Below, in pieces: positions 56,553 through 64,000 of a stretch of 64,000 nucleotides of DNA; the first letter of the stretch is position 1, and the number at the start of each line of letters is the position of its first letter. Source of the stretch: Streptococcus sp. CF8_St5-11 (GTDB lineage Bacteria > Bacillota > Bacilli > Lactobacillales > Streptococcaceae); the NCBI RefSeq assembly GCF_024295625.1, contig NZ_JANCOJ010000001.1, forward strand, positions 682,001 to 746,000. Direction: 5' to 3'. A model generated the notes under the pieces. The model ran no database searches. It saw only the letters and a program-made list of their open reading frames with translations, and was not told the origin of the DNA. A program made the position numbers and the translations under genes.

Positions 56553-57914
56553 TTAAAATACTTTCTTCAAGACTTCAGCTAGTGTACTCACACCGACCAC
56601 TTGGATACCTGATGGTGTCGTGATCCCCGTCAGAGAATTTTTAGGCACATAAATCTTGGTGAAACCGAGCTTAGCAGCTTCATTGATCCGTTGTTCGATC
56701 CGATTGACTCGGCGGACTTCTCCGGTCAAGCCCAACTCTCCAACGAAACATTCTTGCGGGTTGGTTGGCTTGTCCTTGTAGCTTGAAGCAATGGCTACAG
56801 CTACGGCTAGGTCGATAGCTGGCTCATCCAACTTGACACCACCTGCAGACTTGAGGTAAGCATCCTGATTTTGAAGGAGCAAACCCGCTCGTTTTTCTAG
56901 CACTGCCATGATGAGACTAGCTCGGTTAAAATCAAGCCCTGTTGTCGTCCGCTTGGCATTTCCAAATACAGTCGGTGTCACCAAGGCCTGAACTTCCGCC
57001 AAGATTGGTCTGCTGCCTTCCATGGTGACGACAATGGCAGAGCCAGTCGCCCCATCCAAGCGTTCTTCCAGAAAGACCTGACTGGGATTGAGGACCTCAA
57101 CCAGTCCACCTGATTGCATCTCGAAGATCCCTATCTCATTGGTGGAGCCAAAGCGGTTTTTGACCGCTCTCAAGATCCGGAAGGTATGGTGGCGCTCGCC
57201 CTCAAAGTAGAGCACCGTATCCACCATGTGCTCCAACATCCGAGGGCCCGCCAAGGTCCCTTCCTTGGTCACATGCCCTACGATAAAGATGGCAATGTTA
57301 TTAGTCTTAGCCAGCTGCATAAGTTCAGCTGTCACCTCACGCACCTGAGAAACAGACCCCTGCACCCCTGAAATCTCAGGAGACATAATGGTCTGGATCG
57401 AGTCAATGATAAGGAAGTTGGGCTGGATGCGTTCCACCTCTGCTCGCACGCTTTGCATATTGGTCTCAGCATAGAGATAAAACTCACTGTCGATATCCCC
57501 CAAGCGCTCTGCCCGAAGTTTGATCTGCTGGGCTGATTCCTCTCCACTAACATAGAGTACCGTTCCCACTTGAGACAACTGGGTCGACACTTGGAGGAGC
57601 AGGGTTGATTTCCCGATCCCTGGATCCCCACCGATGAGGACTAGACTTCCTGGCACCACTCCTCCTCCAAGCACACGGTTGAATTCCTCCATCTCCGTCT
57701 TGGTCCGGTGAACATTGATAGAGGTCACGTCCGCCAATTTCATGGGTTTGGTCTTTTCACCTGTCAAGGATACCCGTGCATTCTTGACCTCTGCAACCTC
57801 GACCTCCTCAACAAAAGAAGACCAAGACCCACAGTTAGGACAGCGTCCTAGGTATTTGGGTGAATTGTAGGCACAATTTTGACAAATAAATGTCGTTTTT
57901 TTCTTTGCGATGAT
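56553..57914 (-). CDS. radA: DNA repair and recombination ATPase RadA, probable ATC start
   Basis: RadA is a RecA-like ATPase with a Lon-like C-terminal domain; it drives branch migration in recombination, repair and natural transformation. The N-terminal zinc finger is CQNC...CPNC (in [20 protein letters not shown]), Walker A is [10 protein letters not shown], the RadA signature KNRFG is present and the Lon-like end has [11 protein letters not shown]. The zinc finger lies upstream of any ATG, GTG or TTG: from the in-frame stop TAG to the finger the only plausible starts are two consecutive ATC codons (57914-57912 and 57911-57909), with AAAGAGG 3 or 6 nt before them. Starting at 57914 gives 453 residues, the usual streptococcal length. 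A TTG at 57767 would remove the finger. It follows the phosphatase gene by 10 nt. Confidence 0.9.
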   Translation of the reverse strand: MIAKKKTTFICQNCAYNSPKYLGRCPNCGSWSSFVEEVEVAEVKNARVSLTGEKTKPMKLADVTSINVHRTKTEMEEFNRVLGGGVVPGSLVLIGGDPGIGKSTLLLQVSTQLSQVGTVLYVSGEESAQQIKLRAERLGDIDSEFYLYAETNMQSVRAEVERIQPNFLIIDSIQTIMSPEISGVQGSVSQVREVTAELMQLAKTNNIAIFIVGHVTKEGTLAGPRMLEHMVDTVLYFEGERHHTFRILRAVKNRFGSTNEIGIFEMQSGGLVEVLNPSQVFLEERLDGATGSAIVVTMEGSRPILAEVQALVTPTVFGNAKRTTTGLDFNRASLIMAVLEKRAGLLLQNQDAYLKSAGGVKLDEPAIDLAVAVAIASSYKDKPTNPQECFVGELGLTGEVRRVNRIEQRINEAAKLGFTKIYVPKNSLTGITTPSGIQVVGVSTLAEVLKKVF

Positions 57915-57924
57915 AAACCTCTTT

Positions 57925-58440
57925 CTAAATCTCTATCTCACACTCAATCACTTGGCAAAAATCAATGGTTTCATTCGGTACAAATTGACACATGAGCATG
58001 CGATGGGTAACCACTACAAGCTTTTGATAGTCTCGGTACTTGGCCAAACTTTCAATAAAGCGAGCTCTCATATCCTCAGCAGTTTCATATTGAATTGGGC
58101 TATCCGGAAGGAGCTTCCCATTATTTTCTAGAAACAGAGTCCGAGCTGTTTCAAAATTCTTTCTTCCACTTTCGTAGACCTGCCATTCGTGCAATAAGGG
58201 TTCCACTTTCAAAGGTAGGCCCGTAGCACAAGCCAGATAAGAAGCCGTTTCTAAAGCTCGCGTTACTGCTGAAGCTACTAGCAGATCAGCTGATTGGAAC
58301 AAGGGGTTTTGGCAAAGGTCCTGAGCCTGTTTCCTTCCCTTCTCAGATAAGGGAGCTAAATCCATTCCAAATCCGGAATAAGCACGCTCCTCTAATACAC
58401 GATAATCTGGCTCCCCGTGACGGACAAAGATAATCTTCAT
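57925..58440 (-). CDS. Histidine phosphatase family protein
   Basis: This small phosphoglycerate-mutase-like phosphatase (171 residues) carries the RHGE motif at the N-terminus ([11 protein letters not shown]) and a second catalytic histidine in VVVTHRMLM. The substrate is unknown. It lies between the isochorismatase-like gene and radA; in pneumococcus the homologue lies between dut and radA, which supports orthology. The stop TAG is directly followed by the radA ribosome site. Confidence 0.85.
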   Translation of the reverse strand: MKIIFVRHGEPDYRVLEERAYSGFGMDLAPLSEKGRKQAQDLCQNPLFQSADLLVASAVTRALETASYLACATGLPLKVEPLLHEWQVYESGRKNFETARTLFLENNGKLLPDSPIQYETAEDMRARFIESLAKYRDYQKLVVVTHRMLMCQFVPNETIDFCQVIECEIEI

Positions 58441-58458
58441 ATTAAGATCCCCATAAAA

Positions 58459-58914
58459 CTATCCAATCTTGATTCCGCAATCTTGCCACTGCTTCAGTGT
58501 TTTAGAGAATTTCTTCTGGTTGGCAACTCCGACAGCAGACAAATCGACAGAAACCTGATAATTCTCCTTAACAGCTGCCAAAATGGAAGCCTTGACACAT
58601 CCATTGCCATCTACCCCTATAAACTCTATGCTTTTAGCACCGTTTCCCTCTAAAAAATCTTTTAAATCTGGATTAGTAAAGCAAGAAGCCCGACGCTTCT
58701 CAAAAATACGAGAAGATACAACCAGCAAGCCGGTCGCAAATTTCTTCTTTCTATCTTTTCTCTCCCAGAAAAAACGATTGAGAATATAGATAACTCGGTC
58801 GCTAGGATAGGTAGCAATTTTGTCATTTACAGCTGCAGTCAGTTCTTCATGATATGCTTTTCCTACAGCAACATAATCTGACTGCATGTCTACAACTAAT
58901 AAATAGTCTGCCAT
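58459..58914 (-). CDS. Isochorismatase-family cysteine hydrolase
   Basis: This protein (151 residues) has the fold of nicotinamidase/isochorismatase enzymes. The likely catalytic set is Asp9 (VVDMQSDY), a lysine in the IFEKRRASCF segment and Cys106 (VDGNGCVKAS). The substrate cannot be read from sequence, and the metal site of nicotinamidases (DxHxxxxxH) is not evident. It is inserted between dut and the phosphatase gene, with small gaps on both sides, so it is part of the dut-radA transcript. AGAGGAAT precedes the ATG. Confidence 0.8.
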   Translation of the reverse strand: MADYLLVVDMQSDYVAVGKAYHEELTAAVNDKIATYPSDRVIYILNRFFWERKDRKKKFATGLLVVSSRIFEKRRASCFTNPDLKDFLEGNGAKSIEFIGVDGNGCVKASILAAVKENYQVSVDLSAVGVANQKKFSKTLKQWQDCGIKIG

Positions 58915-58923
58915 TTTATTCCT

Positions 58924-59373
58924 CTATTTCCCTGTTGACCCAAATCCACCGGTCCGCACGCCGTCTGCTTCATCCCCATCTGCAATCAAGAATGGAGCAA
59001 AGACAGCCTGAACCACACGTTCACCGACTTCAAGGATGACTTCTTGGTCCGTAATATTTTTCATCTGAGCAAAGATATGGCCTTCATTTCCTGGATTGCC
59101 GTAGTAGTCTCCATCGATAACCCCAACAGAGTTGATCAAGACCAATCCCTTCTTGCGAGGATTAGACGAGCGGTCATAGAGATAGAGCACCTCAGTCGGT
59201 TGCATATAGGCCTTGACCCCAGTTGGGACGAGGACGATCTCTCCTGGTGCAATCACTGTGCGCTCTGCCACCTTTAAGTCGTAACCAGCTGCGTGTGCTG
59301 TCTCCCGTTTTGGCAACAAGTCCTGATTGGTATAGCTTGATACAAGTTCAAATCCACGAATTTTTGTCATCAT
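58924..59373 (-). CDS. dut: Deoxyuridine 5'-triphosphate nucleotidohydrolase (dUTPase)
   Basis: This trimeric dUTPase (149 residues) converts dUTP to dUMP and keeps uracil out of DNA. The five motifs are present: AAGYDLK, DRSSNPRKKGL, GVIDGDYYGNPGNEG, ERVVQAVFAP and GGFGSTG. Two adjacent ATG codons open the frame; AGAGGA lies 4 nt before the first and 7 nt before the second, so the second (59370) is equally likely. It is the first gene of dut, hydrolase, phosphatase, radA. Confidence 0.95.
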   Translation of the reverse strand: MMTKIRGFELVSSYTNQDLLPKRETAHAAGYDLKVAERTVIAPGEIVLVPTGVKAYMQPTEVLYLYDRSSNPRKKGLVLINSVGVIDGDYYGNPGNEGHIFAQMKNITDQEVILEVGERVVQAVFAPFLIADGDEADGVRTGGFGSTGK

Positions 59374-59410
59374 GATTCCTCTTTCATTCTAAATAGTTTC
59401 TATCTCTTCT

Positions 59411-59416
59411 ATTATA
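59411..59416 (-). promoter_or_regulatory. Extended -10 promoter of the dut operon
   Basis: TGGTATAAT on the minus strand lies about 35 nt before the dut ATG. The -35 region is poor, which is common with an extended -10. Confidence 0.55.
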
Positions 59417-59599
59417 CCATCACTTTGCCCTAGCGTCTCTCCTATACTACTATTCGTATTTTTTGAGTAAAAACCTCCTTTTTCACCTTCATTATTTGTA
59501 AATTGTATGATACTTTCATGGTTGTTTTCTAAAAGAAAGTGAAAGTTAATGAAACGGCTTAAAAGCCCATAATTCCTGCCTAATTTTACCAATTTTAGC

Positions 59600-59628
59600 T
59601 TGAAGCCAATCATTATTTTTGCTATAAT
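59600..59628 (+). promoter_or_regulatory. Promoter and long leader of the collagen-adhesin-like gene
   Basis: TTGAAG (59600-59605), a 17-nt spacer and TATAAT (59623-59628) predict a leader of about 175 nt. The leader holds AATGGAGGTCGTG, a ribosome-site-like GGAGG followed by a tiny GTG frame of about 11 codons, whose significance is unclear. Confidence 0.65.
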
Positions 59629-59809
59629 TCCCTGTGTAGGGAATAATTTTAAAAGTAAAATATTTCACCCTATAAAATTATTTAATGGAGGTCGTGTCTC
59701 AGCACTCAATTCTAATTACCAACAGATAGGATTTGAAAGATCCATATCGTTAAAAGTAATCAGGTATTGATGATTAGGCACTAATTTTTTTATGAAAAGG
59801 GAAGATAAG

Positions 59810-61630
59810 ATGAAGAATAGGAATATCAAAATTTTCTCATTTGTCCTTTGTTTAGTGGCGACACTTTTCGCTTTAGGATGGAATCGGATTTCAGCTGAAA
59901 CTCCTGAGGTTTCAGTATCAGGGAAATTTGTGGATACAATCCAAAATGTTAAAGTATCAAATAATGAAGGCGGAGTTCTCGACTGGGACTTGAAACAGTG
60001 GGCAACCTTCCGAATTAACGCTGATTACGATTTGTCTGGAAAGAATGTTAAAGCAGGGGATTCAACTGTAGTTACAGTTCCAGATGCTTTGATGATTACT
60101 TCAAGTTCGTTTCAAATTCTTGATATAAATACGAAGGAAGTTATAGCAGATGCTAAAGTAAACCCAGATAATAAATCCATTACAATTACCTATACAGATT
60201 ATGTTGAAAAACATTCAGATACAAGCGGATCATTCTTCTTTTACGCTCGTATCGATTTCAAAAAACACCCACAAAAAGGTGAGGTTCCAATAGAAATCAC
60301 CATTAATAGGGAGACAAAAATTGCTGGTAAAGTTTCATTTACTGGTGTCGGCGACGGAAATCCTTTTCTTCTATCAAAGACTAGTTGGGTAAACGAAGGG
60401 GACAAAAAGGAAATCCAATACACGATTTCTGTCAATCGTACAAAACAAAATATTAAGAATGTTACAATCGAAGATCACTTGCAATTTACGAATGCTTCTT
60501 ACGAAAAAGATAGCATTAAAATTATTAAAGGTAAATTCTCTTATGATACTGGCGAATGGGTATTCTCTGATAGAGTTGATGTAACAGACCAACATAAGAT
60601 TACCATTAGCGAAGATGGTCGATCATTTGTTATCGATTTAGGTGATGTTACTGAAAATGACCAATATCGTATTGATTATAAAGTTCGTTTAAATTATGAC
60701 CCTGCCGACGGAGAGGTCTTGAAAAATGAAGCAACTCTCAAAGGTCTAGGTATTGAAACCAAAAATGTAACGAATGCTGCTGCCGTTCAAATTGCTGGTG
60801 GTGCTGGTGTTGGTTATGTTTACTCAATCAATATTCATAAAGTCGATGATGCTAACCAACCACTTAAAGGTGCTAAGTTTAGAGTTGTTCGTCAAGCTAA
60901 TAATCAAGTTATCGGTGAGTTTGAATCAGACGAAAATGGTAATATTGCCGTTGGTAAACTGTTAAAAGATAAATATATCTTAACTGAAATTGAAGCCCCT
61001 TCAGGTCATATCATTAAAGAAGCTGATACTGTAGTTAATGTTGAAGATTTTGGTGCTGATCATTCAGTAACGAAAACGATTGTGAATCCGAAGGAAGAAA
61101 CAACGACTACAACGACTACAACGACTACAACAACTACGACTACTACGTCTACAACGACTCAAGAGCCAACAACCACTACGACGACAACTCAAGAGCCGAC
61201 GACGACTACGACAACAACTGAGGAACCTACACCTACTACCACTACAACAACTCCAGAGTCAACAACAACTTCAACGACAACTGAAGAACCTACAACTACA
61301 ACAACGACGACTCAAGAGCCTACAACTACAACAACGACGACAGAAGGTCCAAAACCTACGCCGACAACCACTACAACTACAACGACGACTACAACTACGT
61401 CTGAAAAACCAGTGCCTACAACGACCACTACGACAACAACGCCAGAGGGGCCAACAACGAATACGACCAAACCTGGCAACCCAGGTGATTCTGGCACGAC
61501 AACTTCAAACGGAGGTCGCAAGACATTCCTGCCAAAAACAGGTGAAGCAGTCGCTACTGGTGTCATCTTGATCGGTGTTGCTATCCTATCAGGAGCCGTC
61601 ATCTTGAAACGCAAGATTTCTAATAACTAA
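59810..61630 (+). CDS. Cna/Cnm-like collagen-adhesin-type surface protein, LPKTG-anchored
   Basis: This 606-residue surface protein has a signal peptide ending ISA (about 29), an adhesin A region of two Ig-like beta domains (about 30-330), one Cna B-type domain (about 340-425, with INIHKVDDANQPLKGAKF and a typical YILTEIEAPSGH end), a threonine-rich stalk of TTTTTTQEPTTT-type repeats (about 430-565) and LPKTG near 574. The layout matches collagen-binding Cnm/Cbm of S. mutans, which also have Thr-rich stalks, but collagen binding is inferred only. The ATG at 59810 is preferred to 59792 because AAAAGGGAAG lies about 7 nt upstream. Its transcript ends in the terminator hairpin of repeat copy C. 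Confidence 0.85.
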   Translation: MKNRNIKIFSFVLCLVATLFALGWNRISAETPEVSVSGKFVDTIQNVKVSNNEGGVLDWDLKQWATFRINADYDLSGKNVKAGDSTVVTVPDALMITSSSFQILDINTKEVIADAKVNPDNKSITITYTDYVEKHSDTSGSFFFYARIDFKKHPQKGEVPIEITINRETKIAGKVSFTGVGDGNPFLLSKTSWVNEGDKKEIQYTISVNRTKQNIKNVTIEDHLQFTNASYEKDSIKIIKGKFSYDTGEWVFSDRVDVTDQHKITISEDGRSFVIDLGDVTENDQYRIDYKVRLNYDPADGEVLKNEATLKGLGIETKNVTNAAAVQIAGGAGVGYVYSINIHKVDDANQPLKGAKFRVVRQANNQVIGEFESDENGNIAVGKLLKDKYILTEIEAPSGHIIKEADTVVNVEDFGADHSVTKTIVNPKEETTTTTTTTTTTTTTTTSTTTQEPTTTTTTTQEPTTTTTTTEEPTPTTTTTTPESTTTSTTTEEPTTTTTTTQEPTTTTTTTEGPKPTPTTTTTTTTTTTTSEKPVPTTTTTTTTPEGPTTNTTKPGNPGDSGTTTSNGGRKTFLPKTGEAVATGVILIGVAILSGAVILKRKISNN

Positions 61631-61659
61631 TCGTTCGCATGTGCGGATCATATAAAAAA

Positions 61660-61834
61660 GAGGCTGGGACAAAAGTCCTAGCCTCTTAATTGTTTTTCGA
61701 TTGTCGAGCAAGACGCAGTGGTTGAGTGGGCTCTACTACGCTGATTTCATCAGCTTTACAGCCCTACTCAACTGTGCGGAGGTGGGACGACGAAATCGAA
61801 TTCTAACGAATTACCGATTTCTGTCCCACTCTCT
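61660..61834 (-). repeat. Three-hairpin intergenic repeat, copy C
   Basis: This copy is inverted relative to A and B, and on the plus strand starts with the terminator hairpin GAGGCTGGGAC...GTCCTAGCCTC followed by TTAATTGTTTTT, 30 nt after the collagen-adhesin-like stop. It fills the space between two convergent genes, the other being the yfhO-like gene. Confidence 0.92.
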
Positions 61835-61870
61835 TTTTGTGTGGATAACTGTTTTTGATTTTCTTAAATC

Positions 61871-64000
61871 CTATTGTCCTTCATCACTTCTACTTCTTCT
61901 CATTTGAATGACTAAGTAAGCAACGGAAACAATGGATAGCAAGGCACCTAGGATCACTCCTTTTTGTCTAAAGACGAATTCAACCTTATGATTTCCCTTT
62001 GAGATTGGGAACGATAAGAATGCATTCCATGCTTTTTCGGTTTTGACAAACTTCCCATCCACTTTCACTTTCCAGCCATCGCTGTATGGAATGGAAGTCA
62101 TCATATAGTTACTATCATCTGTGATAGACACATCACCAACAATATGGGTATTTGAAAACTTGGTTACTTGTAAACCTTGTTTCTTCCGGTTTTCTAATAC
62201 CTGTTGAATCTGATCAACGTCGGCACGATAAACACCTGCATTGCTCATATCAATGTGATCTGTTCTAAATCTAAATTCAATAACGGTTTCTTGGTTTTCA
62301 GTTTGATCTGTCAACTGCCAAATTTGTCTCTGCGTAAAAATTTTAGCATTGAGCAACCATTTATTATTGAGTAAAACCGAGTAATCTTGGTTTTGGATCA
62401 AAGATACAGGAGTAAAGAAATAATAGGTGTAATTGGTACGTGGAGTGACCTTATAACGAATAATGGCATCTTTTGACGAATCCGCTCTCTTATAGATGGC
62501 TTCTCCCGTTTCCTTATTAACCTTTTCTTCGATCACATTTTCTGTCTCGATCGAGCTGAACGCCAAGGGTTTAAAGTACTCAACGGTATCATTATTGGCC
62601 TTTTGATGCCCCTCCATGGAATTCAAAATAATATTCTGGTTAGCAAAGGCATTATTGGCACCAAATTGAATATTCCTTACCAGACTGTTCGTCCCGTATG
62701 CAAGTGGGAAGGAATTTGGATTCTTATAGACGACATAACGATTGTCCTCATAAACCTTGTCTGTGAAATAGCGATGCAGATCAAAGCGGTCTGTAAATCG
62801 ATAAAAGTACATCTTATCTGGATGGGCTTCAATCTCTTTAGGATCAAAGTCCTTAGCACTCATAAAGTAACGAACACCATATAAAGCATCTGTCAAAGGT
62901 GTTCCGTTTGAATATTGGGTCGCCGCATTGACGCCAAGATCTCCCATGAAAGCAAACTGATCCATGGTGCTACGTTCCAAACTTGAGCTAAAGGTACTTA
63001 GACCCGGATAGGACACCAAGGAAGGAACCGTTCTGGAATAGGCAAAATCTGTGGCAATCCGATAGAATTTTTGATCTGCATTTTCTTGGATACTGTCTGT
63101 CACGCGCTTGACCGAAACAGTCGCATCTGCAAACTTGTGCACATCATCATACCCAAATGTTACTTGGGACAAGTACGCATTATAGCCAAACTCAAAGATT
63201 GTCAGCACTGATACGACAATCATGGATAAGCGTGAGATCTTAAAGTTTAGGATAAAGAGAATGCTCAGGTAGAGCATCGCTGTAATCCCCACTTGCGACA
63301 AGAGATAGCCTGTCTTTAATAAGACAGCAGCTAGCACTAAGATGACCGCTGCTAGAGCCATTCGAATCATTTTTTCCAATTGGCTCTTCTGAGATTTTTC
63401 CCAATACGCATAGAAGATGAAGCAGGTCACCGCTGCTATTCCCAGAACACTTAGAATAGAGAACTTAGAGAGGAAACGACTGATCGCTTGCGGTTGAGTC
63501 TTTGAGATAAAACTATACTGATGGAAATAGAGATAAACTACCGACAAGAGCAAGCCCAAGCCGATGATACAGTTGGTTCGTTTGGAAATAACGATCTTCT
63601 GCTTCATCGCTTGATAAGCTAGGACTAGCATAAAGAATGAAAACAGCCAAGAAAAACGGAAGAAGAAACCGGCTGGGTTTTGTCCCATATGCCATATCTT
63701 ACTGACAAATTCATTGACAAAGGAAATCAGGAAAATGAGGGTAACAATCCCTGCAGCCCATTTTTTGGCTTTTCCAACTTTTTGCGATAGGAAATAAAAG
63801 ATAAATCCAAGAAAGCCAAGCGCTCCAATATAAATATTGGGAAGGTTGGGACCCGCTGACCATCCTGATGTTGTATCAAAGCCACCAACAACCAACTTAG
63901 AAAGAATATCCAAAGGGTTAATTTGGAAGGCAAATGAGAAGGTCATGCCTCCACCAACTTGCCCCTTACTTTCAATCAGGTTGAAAAATACAGGCAAGAG
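61871..64000 (-). CDS. YfhO-family multi-pass membrane protein, N-terminus outside the window
   Basis: At least 708 residues are visible, and the frame is still open at the right edge (an internal ATG at 63997 is not taken as the start). The left part has about eight to ten membrane segments (LGFLGFIFYFLSQK, FFMLVLAYQAM, VVYLYFHQY), followed by a large extracellular domain and a last membrane helix with RRSRSDEGQ at the end. YfhO proteins are GT-C-type membrane glycosyltransferases; in Gram-positive bacteria relatives act in glycosylation of lipoteichoic acid or other surface glycans. A YfhO-like C-terminal sequence around SIPYSDGWKVKVDGK is seen. The substrate is not predictable here. Confidence 0.85.
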   Translation of the reverse strand, partial: LLPVFFNLIESKGQVGGGMTFSFAFQINPLDILSKLVVGGFDTTSGWSAGPNLPNIYIGALGFLGFIFYFLSQKVGKAKKWAAGIVTLIFLISFVNEFVSKIWHMGQNPAGFFFRFSWLFSFFMLVLAYQAMKQKIVISKRTNCIIGLGLLLSVVYLYFHQYSFISKTQPQAISRFLSKFSILSVLGIAAVTCFIFYAYWEKSQKSQLEKMIRMALAAVILVLAAVLLKTGYLLSQVGITAMLYLSILFILNFKISRLSMIVVSVLTIFEFGYNAYLSQVTFGYDDVHKFADATVSVKRVTDSIQENADQKFYRIATDFAYSRTVPSLVSYPGLSTFSSSLERSTMDQFAFMGDLGVNAATQYSNGTPLTDALYGVRYFMSAKDFDPKEIEAHPDKMYFYRFTDRFDLHRYFTDKVYEDNRYVVYKNPNSFPLAYGTNSLVRNIQFGANNAFANQNIILNSMEGHQKANNDTVEYFKPLAFSSIETENVIEEKVNKETGEAIYKRADSSKDAIIRYKVTPRTNYTYYFFTPVSLIQNQDYSVLLNNKWLLNAKIFTQRQIWQLTDQTENQETVIEFRFRTDHIDMSNAGVYRADVDQIQQVLENRKKQGLQVTKFSNTHIVGDVSITDDSNYMMTSIPYSDGWKVKVDGKFVKTEKAWNAFLSFPISKGNHKVEFVFRQKGVILGALLSIVSVAYLVIQMRRSRSDEGQ

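Noticed and set aside
59389..59613. Minus-strand frame of 74 residues upstream of dut
   Set aside because: No ribosome site, composition like random AT-rich DNA, and it overlaps the promoter regions of both dut and the collagen-adhesin-like gene.

Overview
The window is a piece of a viridans-group Streptococcus chromosome, from the oral mitis/sanguinis/parasanguinis/salivarius-like range; the species cannot be fixed from sequence alone. The evidence is a streptococcal accessory Sec locus with serine-rich repeat adhesins, YSIRK-type signal peptides, LPXTG anchors, a dut / histidine phosphatase / radA / carbonic anhydrase block and an rnjB-estA pair, all typical of the genus. Almost everything is on the minus strand; only the dextranase and the collagen-adhesin-like gene are on the plus strand.

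Region 1-9,060 is the accessory Sec (aSec) locus, read right to left: gtf3, then secY2-asp1-asp2-asp3-secA2-gtfA as a tight operon with stop/start overlaps. gtfA is cut by the window edge. Region 9,062-26,600 holds three different serine-rich repeat glycoproteins (SRRPs) in tandem. Each has its own promoter and terminator, a long accessory-Sec signal peptide and an LPXTG anchor, and each uses a different serine-repeat unit. Together these blocks form one adhesin glycosylation and export system: GtfA (with GtfB, presumably outside the window) starts GlcNAc addition, Gtf3 extends the glycan, Asp2 can acetylate it, SecA2/SecY2/Asp1-3 export the product, and a sortase encoded elsewhere anchors it.

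Region 26,750-34,400 is mostly core genome: gltX, estA, rnjB (RNase J2), a small protein of unknown function preceded by a candidate structured RNA of about 415 nt, and an ABC transporter ATPase/permease pair that lacks a binding-protein gene. Region 34,500-41,780 is a divergent glucan module: a GbpC-like glucan-binding surface protein and a wall-anchored GH66 dextranase, with CAAACGTTT operator-like palindromes between them. Region 42,078-55,600 is one giant wall-anchored protein of 4,451 residues, with 15 FctA/Spy0128-type pilin isopeptide domains and 9 interleaved antigen I/II C-terminal-type domains. Its N-terminal module is related to those of two of the SRRPs. Region 55,720-59,420 returns to core genes (carbonic anhydrase, radA with a non-canonical start codon, histidine phosphatase, isochorismatase-family hydrolase, dut). 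Region 59,600-64,000 has a Cna/Cnm-like collagen-adhesin-type protein with a threonine-rich stalk and the start-less end of a YfhO-family membrane protein.

A roughly 175-bp three-hairpin intergenic repeat occurs three times (28.3, 56.4 and 61.7 kb), and a diverged fourth copy at 32.6 kb shows compensatory stem changes. Seven sortase substrates plus one decayed sorting-signal remnant lie within about 53 kb, so the window is essentially a surface-adhesion island threaded through core genes.
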